A stretch of 64,000 nucleotides of DNA. Origin: Archivesica marissinica. Taxonomy: Eukaryota; Mollusca; Bivalvia; Venerida; Vesicomyidae. Below are positions 57,324-64,000 of the stretch, one piece after another. Position 1 is the first letter of the stretch, and each line of letters starts with the position of its first letter. A program made the translations under genes and the position numbers. The notes under the pieces were generated by a model. It ran no database searches. It saw nothing but the letters and a program-made list of their open reading frames with translations, and had not been told where the DNA came from. The stretch covers positions 47,581,579-47,645,578 of the forward strand of contig CM026398.1 in NCBI GenBank assembly GCA_014843695.1, written 5' to 3'.

Positions 57324-58204
57324 GTATGTATAGGCATACACTGCATGTAGATATTTGATATTTTATTTCTGAATTCCAATAGGCTCAAAAGCCCATGAGG
57401 ACATATACATGCATACTTTATAGCAAACAGTGATACTAGCATACATTGTATAAATACGTGTACACTGTACATAAATTTGGAGAAGGTTATACGTATTCAT
57501 GATCATATTTGACATATAGTATGCATAAATTTACAGTAATTACTCACATTTTAAATATTGCTATATTGCTATATTGTAGCAGTTACTATAACTATTATAA
57601 TGTTCCAGGTTATTTATATTGCTTAGCTGTTCATTCGCTATTTAAATTTTCTCTATAACTAATAATAAATAGACTTTTTTAAATGAAACCAATATGACGT
57701 TGACCTTAAACGAAACGAAACAGAAAGACCAACAAATGGTTTCCTAATGTATAATTCAATGTGTAAGTTAGCCATTTAGCATCCACGCTCCCTAAAGTTT
57801 AAGCTTCGGATGGTGTGCTAACTATTTAACACATTAAGTAATACAACATACATTTCTAGGGCGTTAGCTGAAAGTACCTGGAAATATTACATTACATTAT
57901 TTGCTGCATACAGATTTTCATTTCGTTTTGCAAAAGCATTATGTATATACACACCTAATTTCCTAATTATAGTCTGGCTTTCATTATTAATCAATTCTAT
58001 GTAGCATTAGGTTATGGTGTCCCGGGTATCTCCCATCAATATTTTGAAAGTCTACATCGTTGTAGCTGCATTCTGAGGCATTTACGGCATTTTTGGCGAT
58101 AAGTAAATTAAGAAATATATTTGTGCAGTTCTAAATATATTTCTTTTTATAAGTTAAAAAGGTATGAAAAACCGTTCATACCTCCACCACGTAACCCTTC
58201 ATTG
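57324..58204. other. Intron 2, first part: nothing recognised
   Basis: AT-rich, no repeat family or gene seen. Confidence 0.45.
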
Positions 58205-58215
58205 TTATTGTATTT

Positions 58216-58510
58216 ACAGACGGATCTGTAGTCCAGTGGTTAACACGCTGGACTGGTAATCCAGGGATCGCAGGTTCGATCCCCCGTCTGACCCTAATAA
58301 AATTAACATCTTTCAGATGGGATGTTGAACCGAGGTCTCGTGTCGGTGCTTTACACCGTGCACGTAAAATAACCAGAGGAGATTCTGGAATGGGTCTCTG
58401 TCTGTATCATTGAACTATCCTCCAAAATCTAAAATGACTAATCTCTTCAGGAGGCGTCGCTCATATGGGCAACCGGTAGCGACGATAAATAAACGTAAAA
58501 CACACACACA
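58216..58510 (+). mobile_element. SINE-1, full length with exact 11-bp target duplication
   Basis: Head to distal module complete, ending in a CACACA run. TTATTGTATTT at 58205-58215 and 58511-58521 is the target duplication. Confidence 0.93.
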
Positions 58511-58521
58511 TTATTGTATTT

Positions 58522-59592
58522 TTCACATTTTCATGTTTTCGATTTATAAAGAAAATGTTTCATTTAGTTTAATCATATTTTATTGAATACTAGTATGTAT
58601 ACATACACACAATCACAAGTATTACATACATACACAAATAGGTTGGACCCTACGTTATAACAACATTATATTCGGCCATCAGATATATTATTATATAAGT
58701 TATGGTTTATTTTGTATGAAAAATACTAGAATATAAGTTGTCATAACTTTTAGCCCAACACAATTGCTTTTCCCCAGATTAAATCGTATACAGCAATAAC
58801 AATAAATCCTAATATAATTTCATATTGTTGTCTATGTATTTCATTGTGCGTATAATTGTAATGTAATGTATGGAAAAAAATGCAATAAAATATTATTAAA
58901 GTAGAAGCGAGTCTATTGATACTACAATGATATTTCAGTGAACTAATTAATATTCTCTAGAGGAAAAAAACACATGTAGACAAACAGACAAGTATGCTCG
59001 GATATCACAAGAAAATGTGTAGGCACGGCATGCCCACAGTGGCAGGAAACCGGAAAAGATTGATCCCTGGCTAACCTTGTCAACGGTTAATGCTATTGTA
59101 TAATTACATTTTTGATCGAATGATTTGTCAATTTGTCAATCTGATAAACCACAATTATAAATTATGAAACCAAATAACATTAATATGTAAATAAATAGAG
59201 CCATTTGATGCACTGGAGAAAATGTTATTAAAATGACGAACCATATAAATAACTTTGCTACTTGATGAATGTTCATAGCATGTAACGTCTACCAGTCTAT
59301 ATGATATATCATATGCTAATTATCAGTGTGTCTCGATCGATGTATTGTTGAAATTAGTGTCTAGTTGTGAGGTGGGGTAATTTCGAATACATGCAAGCTA
59401 GAATAACTGCAAGGGTGTAGTTTGTATCGGCATGTGCACGAACCTAACAGTTGATACTCGTTCAGTATGGGTAAATAATAGATGCACAATATGTGTATTT
59501 AAATAATTAAAACTTAATTCAGGAGTCGATATATTCACTAATTGGTACACACCAATCAACAACAGTATTTATTATAATTGCATATGTATATT
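58522..59592. other. Intron 2, second part: nothing recognised
   Basis: AT-rich, no gene or repeat family identified. Confidence 0.45.
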
Positions 59593-59884
59593 ATAGACGG
59601 ATCTGTAGCCCAGTGGTAAACACGCTGGACTGGTAATCCAGGGATCGCAGGTTCGATCCCCCGTCTGAACCTAATAAAATTAACAGTCTTTCAGATGGGA
59701 CGTTAAACCTAGGTCTCGTGTCGGTGCTTTACACCGTGCACGTAAAAGAACCAGAGGAGATTCTGGAATGGGTCTGTATCATTGCACTATCCTCCAACAC
59801 TATAAAATGACTAATCTCTTCAGGAGGCGTCGCTCATATGGGCAACCGGTAGCGACGATAAATAAACGTAAAACACACACCGAA
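59593..59884 (+). mobile_element. SINE-1, full length
   Basis: All segments of the reference copy are present, ending ACGTAAAACACACACCG. Target duplication not evident. Confidence 0.92.
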
Positions 59885-60209
59885 ACTCGTTTCATAAAAT
59901 ACGGTATGAAATCACCACTCATGTAAGATCCTACATTTGTTTCGATGTGCTGTATTCAAACATCACACACACAAAAACATATTACAAAATGAATGACAGG
60001 CAGGTCATGTGTGTTATGTTGTGCTCTAAAATATTCGGTTTTATGAATAAATTATTTACGTTCTGTTTATGAAATTGTAATTAAATATGCTTAGACATAA
60101 TGATGTACTTAATGTTACAGGTATGAAAAATATAAAACAATCCAATATGCATATATACATTTTCTTCTAGCGGAAGTATTCGACAAAACGATGTTTTAGT
60201 AACAGACAT

Positions 60210-61094
60210 TGTCGCTAACCTCTCTTTCTTCTTATATATATTGTCCGATATATATGCTCTAACCAGGGTCTATCCTATAGTAGACTCACTGGAGTTGTCT
60301 AGGGGGTTTCTCTACCGTCCTTCAATAATTTATAACTCAACACAGTCTATCATTTTCCTTTGTATAATATAATTGACAACAATCGCCTTTATTTTATATC
60401 TATACATGTATCATATATTCGTGATATCTCGTATCTTATTATTCGCCTCACTATTTCAATGTGTTCATAATAGTCCTATGACTATACTAATTTCCTTCCT
60501 TAATCAAACTATTCCAATAGATATATTAGCCTAAACAATTGTTTCTTACAAGGCCTAATTATCTTCCGTTCACGAATTTAATACGACTTTAATATTTAAG
60601 AGTTAATATTTCTTTAAATATTAATTTTTCTAACTATCATAGAAACAGTTTATATCTTAAACGTGAGTTACATCAATTCCTTAATGCCTCCTTGGCTGGA
60701 TAAACATGCACTAATTTCTTCATCATTTCTCATTTCTTAAATAGCAGAATTAACATCTATAACAGACATAACGGCGCCAAACATCTGTGATGTTATACAC
60801 TATTATTACATGTTTCTCTGTCATCAATAAAGCGGCGATTATCTTACATAACTGACCCACCTGCACTCGGTAGTGTCAAAATATATTGTTCCCGCGCAAA
60901 CAGAGAACTGATAATTTAGGCTCGAAAAATAATAGCAGACGATTATACATATTACATAAAAATCATAATCTTACATGGTTAACAATGTGTCATATATATA
61001 AATAAATAAATGTATTTATATAATACATTTCTATTTATATATGACAATAATTTATTCGTGCAAATAGATGTTTGTTTTTTCTATCTTTTGCACA
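60210..61094 (-). mobile_element. Ty3/Gypsy LTR (3' LTR of the adjacent pol fragment)
   Basis: On - it begins TGTGCAAAAG directly after a purine-rich GGGTAGGGAGGA (a plausible polypurine tract) and ends GAGGTTAGCGACA. Colinear with the solo LTR at 23330-24375 but shorter, lacking among others the 73-bp tandem duplication. Confidence 0.82.
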
Positions 61095-61303
61095 ATCCTC
61101 CCTACCCAATTTGAAGTTTGAAATCGCCCGCCACCGGCCGATTTACAAATCTTCACTCCATCGGATATATAGGAGAAAACAATATAACATCAATACATCA
61201 TATATTACAAAAATAGCATTTCTCTCGCTAGGTACCAACAGTCTAATCATAGAGGCAGTGTTTATATACTAAACTACTGAATTCCTATCGGTACACATCA
61301 CAA

Positions 61304-61915
61304 TTATTGAACTCTACTAAGGAAATCTGCCAGTATATTTTGAGTCCCTTTAATATGTTTAATGGTCAAATTAAATTCTGAGAGACACAGTGCCCATCTT
61401 AAGAGGCGTTGATTGGTCGTTTTTGATTTACTTAACCAGACCAGTGGATTATGATCAAAATTGATGAATATTCTGCTTGTGCCTACGTATATACGAAAAT
61501 GTTGGATGCCTTCAACGATCGCCAACAATTCCTTTTCGATAGTAGAATAATTTTTCTCCGGTGGAATTAGTTTTTGTGAGTAAAATGCTACTGGGTGTGA
61601 GACTTGGTCAACGCTCTCAGTCAGTACCGCTGAAATTCCCAAATCGGAGGCATCAGTATAGAGTTCGAAATCCTGGTTAAAGTCAGGTGCCTTCAGTATG
61701 GGTTTACTGGTTAACGCCTTCTTTAATGATTCAAACGCAACTTGATGTTTATCGTTCCACTGAGTAAGAATATTCCCTGATCTCTTGCCTTTTAAAAGGT
61801 CTGTCAGGGGGGCGGCTATTTCAGCAAACTGGGGAATGAATTTTCTGTAAAATCCCACTGATCCCAGATATCCTCGTAATTGTTTCTTGGTATGTGATAT
61901 CTGTTGCACAACATA
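61304..61915 (-). mobile_element. Ty3/Gypsy pol fragment: RT connection and RNase H
   Basis: The frame opens in the RT thumb/connection (KKQLRGYLGSVGFYRKFIP, then PLTDLLKG) and continues through the full RNase H-like domain: FELYTDASDLGISAVL (first Asp), KELLAIVEGIQHFR (Glu), INFDHNPLVWL (Asp) and ILADFLSRVQ. A stop follows at once and the LTR begins about 210 bp later, so the integrase is missing. The RT palm with its YxDD box lies beyond the truncation at about 61915. Inserted on the strand opposite to the chitin-binding gene, its broken end about 75 bp upstream of exon 3. The frame itself is free of stops, suggesting a fairly recent insertion followed by deletion. Confidence 0.9.
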
Positions 61916-61988
61916 ACTAAACACATTCAAAACATGCCGTACACTGTATTATATATATTGATATGGCTGATATGTGTCTGTTTAACAG

Positions 61989-62257
61989 GTGAGTACGATT
62001 CCAACCAGTGCGAGGACATCGGCTGCGTCCCTTGCAGACAGAGGTATGGGACATGCATAGGGTATCCTGATGGTCCAAACCAATGGGAAGACAAACCCTG
62101 GACTCCCTATTTCGTGATATGTAAAGACCAACGCGTTATTCTACACGGTGACTGCAGGAAGAGCGGCCAAATCAACATTTTTAATCCAGTTACGCGTACA
62201 TGTATGCCTATGTCATCTTTGATGAAAATGGCCGCATCGACAAAATTGTTCGTGTAA
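61989..62257 (+). CDS. Chitin-binding secreted protein, exon 3 (third, divergent chitin-binding domain and C-terminus)
   Basis: Acceptor TGTCTGTTTAACAG (61975-61988); the first bases GT complete a Cys codon with the T of exon 2. Eighty-eight codons then TAA (62255-62257). It has ten-residue-spaced cysteines near the start (CEDIGCVPC) and a divergent CBM14 layout: GTCIGYPDGPNQ, TPYFVIC, ILHGDC and FNPVTRTC. Such LPDG/YPDG-containing modules are common as the last domain of molluscan chitin-binding proteins. The short tail (SLMKMAASTKLFV) has no GPI or membrane signal. Alternative: an ATG at 61934 gives a hydrophobic leader in frame across the acceptor, so a separate single-exon secreted protein cannot be fully ruled out. 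Confidence 0.8.
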
Positions 62258-62268
62258 GAAACGAAACA

Positions 62269-62274
62269 AATAAA
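62269..62274 (+). terminator. Polyadenylation signal
   Basis: AATAAA, twelve bases after the stop codon of exon 3. Close but usable; a T/G-rich stretch (GTTTCGGGG, GTTTTGTT) follows 40-60 bp later. Confidence 0.5.
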
Positions 62275-62504
62275 TTTACTGCAATATTACGATTAAATTG
62301 GTAGATTTAATGTTTCGGGGAAAGTTTTGTTAACCCATTGCCGTATATGACAATTAAACTATCGACTTATGAGTACACAGAACTGTCGTCAATGATGTAA
62401 ATATGCTTAAAGTGCCAAACTATCACATATAACAAGCAAGTGTATATCACATATAACAAGCACGTGTATTTGTTTTGTTTTCGTATGGTGGGGGGTTTAT
62501 AGTC

Positions 62505-62720
62505 GTATGAGACTACAGGCCGATTTCCGGGTGGATATCAGACCGGCTCCAGATAAGAGCCGCAGTCATTGACCCTCCTCACTTCCTCAGGTTATCCAGA
62601 GAGCTTCCGTACATGAAAACAAATCGACACCATTGGTTGGATTCGAACCTACTGTGGTGTGGTCCACACAGCTACTCGACTTGGGTGGTGTTGAACCTGG
62701 TCTTATACTTATTTGTTTTC
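62505..62720 (-). mobile_element. Possible tRNA-derived SINE (family SINE-5)
   Basis: On -: a GTCGAGTAGCTGTGTGGACC head part, a perfect B box GGTTCGAATCC, then a body with GAGGAAGTGAGGAGGGTCA and an end near AAACCCCCCACCATACG. Single copy in the window. Confidence 0.55.
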
Positions 62721-62814
62721 AAATTACATAACATATGATAATTTACAATAAACAACGCTAAACGTTAATAGCTAAACGGTTTGTTGTCTTCTCCTAACTA
62801 AATAACTTGATCTA

Positions 62815-64000
62815 TATCGACCGCCGCTATACATGCTAAATGTGTGTTTATTTACCGCCGGTATACATGCTAAATGTTTGTTTATTTACCGCCGGTATGC
62901 ATAATAAATGTTTGTTTATCGACCGCCGGTATGCATGCTAAATGTTTGTTTATCGACCACCGGTATGCATGCTAAATGTGTGTGTATCGACCGCCGCTAT
63001 ACATGCTAAATGTTTGTTTATTTACCGCCGGTATGCCTAGTAAATGTTGTTTATCGACCACCGGTATGCATGCTAAATGTTTGTTTATTTACCGCCGGTA
63101 TGCCTACTAAATGTTGTTTATCGACCGCCGGTATGCATGCTAAATGTTGTTTATCGACCGCCGGTATACATGCTAAATGTGTGTGTATCGACCGCCGCTA
63201 TACATGCTAAATGCTTGTTTATTTACCGCCGGTATGCATGATAAATGTTTGTTTATCGACCGCCGGTATGCATGCTAAATGTGTGTGCATCGACCGCCGC
63301 TATACATGCTAAATGCTTGTTTATTTACCGCCGGTATACATGCTAAATGTTTGTTTATTTACCGCCGGTATGCATGCTAAATGTTTGTTTATTTACCGCC
63401 GGTATGCCTACTAAATGTTGTTTATCGACCGCCGGTATGCATGCTAAATGTTATTTATCGACCGCCGGTATACATGCTAAATGTGTGCGTATCGACCGCC
63501 GCTATACATGCTAAATGCTTGTTTATTTACCGCCGGTATGCATGATAAATGTTTGTTTATCGACCGCCGGTATGCATGCTAAATGTGTGGGTATCGACCG
63601 CCGCTATACATGCTTGTTTATTTACCGCCGGTATACATGCCAAATGTTTGTGTATCGACCGCCGGTATTCATGCTAAATGTTTGTTTATCTACCGCCGGT
63701 ATGCATGCTAAATGTTTGTGTATCGACCGCCGGTATACATGCTAAATGTGTGTTTATCGACGACGCCGGTATACATGTTAAATGTTGTTTATCGACCGCC
63801 GGTATGCATGCTATATGTGTGTGTATCGACCGCCGGTATACATGCTAAATGTTTGTTTATTTACCGCCGGTATGCATGCTAAATGTTTGTTTATCGACCG
63901 CCGGTATGCATGCTAAATGTTTGTTTATTTACCGCCGGTATTCATGCTAAATGTTGTTTATCGACCGCCGGTATGCATGCTAAATGTGTGTGTATCGACC
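62815..64000. repeat. 33-34-bp minisatellite, about 35 copies, continuing past the window
   Basis: Unit CGACCGCCGGTATGCATGCT plus AAATGTTTGTTTAT. Variants TTTACCGCCGG, CCGCTATAC and GTGTGTAT recur in patterned order, suggesting a larger super-repeat. Open frames within it are periodicity artefacts. Confidence 0.96.

Noticed and set aside
63010..63745. Cysteine-containing repeat protein in the terminal array
   Set aside because: Frame depends on the 33-34-bp periodicity and changes between units; no start or signal peptide.

Overview
The window looks like AT-rich, repeat-laden nuclear DNA of a marine invertebrate, most likely a mollusc. The evidence is spliced genes with GT/AG introns, several tRNA-derived SINE families, LINE, Ty3/Gypsy and TIR-element debris, many mini- and satellite arrays, and a secreted protein built from type-2 chitin-binding (CBM14/peritrophin-A) domains. 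No bacterial or viral operon structure, intact tRNA/rRNA gene or CRISPR array is present. The species cannot be named from sequence alone.

Three host genes can be supported. (1) A chitin-binding protein gene on +: exon 1 at 41442-41712 (signal peptide plus CBM14), exon 2 at 57108-57323 and exon 3 at 61989-62257. Both junctions are phase 1 and each rebuilds a cysteine codon; the joined frame is 251 codons plus stop, with introns of about 15.4 and 4.7 kb packed with repeats. (2) A partial gene on +: an exon of fourteen 13-residue repeats (15870-16504) joined in phase 2 to a terminal exon (17481-17700) with a Tudor/chromo-like fold signature. (3) A 70-codon secreted cysteine-rich peptide on - (22163-22375), after a good splice acceptor.

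Layout. 0-5 kb: SINEs of four families, a 20-bp minisatellite, a GTGC microsatellite, a small TIR element. 5-9.3 kb: two broken + copies of one LINE (LINE-A) around an inverted fragment of another (LINE-B). 10.6-15.6 kb: SINE, 24-bp repeat, decayed YqaJ-type nuclease gene, 5'-truncated L1/Tx1-like LINE with poly(A). 15.8-18 kb: the repeat-exon gene. 18-22.7 kb: SINEs, MITEs, 26- and 78-bp arrays, cysteine-rich peptide gene. 23-25.3 kb: a third LINE-A copy split by a solo Gypsy LTR and carrying a 53-bp expansion. 26-31.4 kb: sparse DNA with a decayed gene and SINEs. 32.3-40.9 kb: an 8.6-kb satellite of 23-bp units with higher-order structure. 41.2-62.3 kb: the chitin-binding gene, its introns holding 22-, 56-, 13-, 57- and 48/49-bp arrays, LINE and Gypsy remnants, hairpins and MITEs. 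62.8 kb to the end: a 33-34-bp array running off the window.

The most striking recurrent pattern is that tandem arrays have grown inside LINE reading frames at three places (6.8, 24.9 and 48.8-50.8 kb). At the last, two neighbouring arrays are amplified from adjacent segments of one reverse-transcriptase domain. No new multi-gene system was found; the candidates for novelty are this LINE-to-minisatellite conversion, the satellite, the repeat-exon gene and the cysteine-rich peptide.
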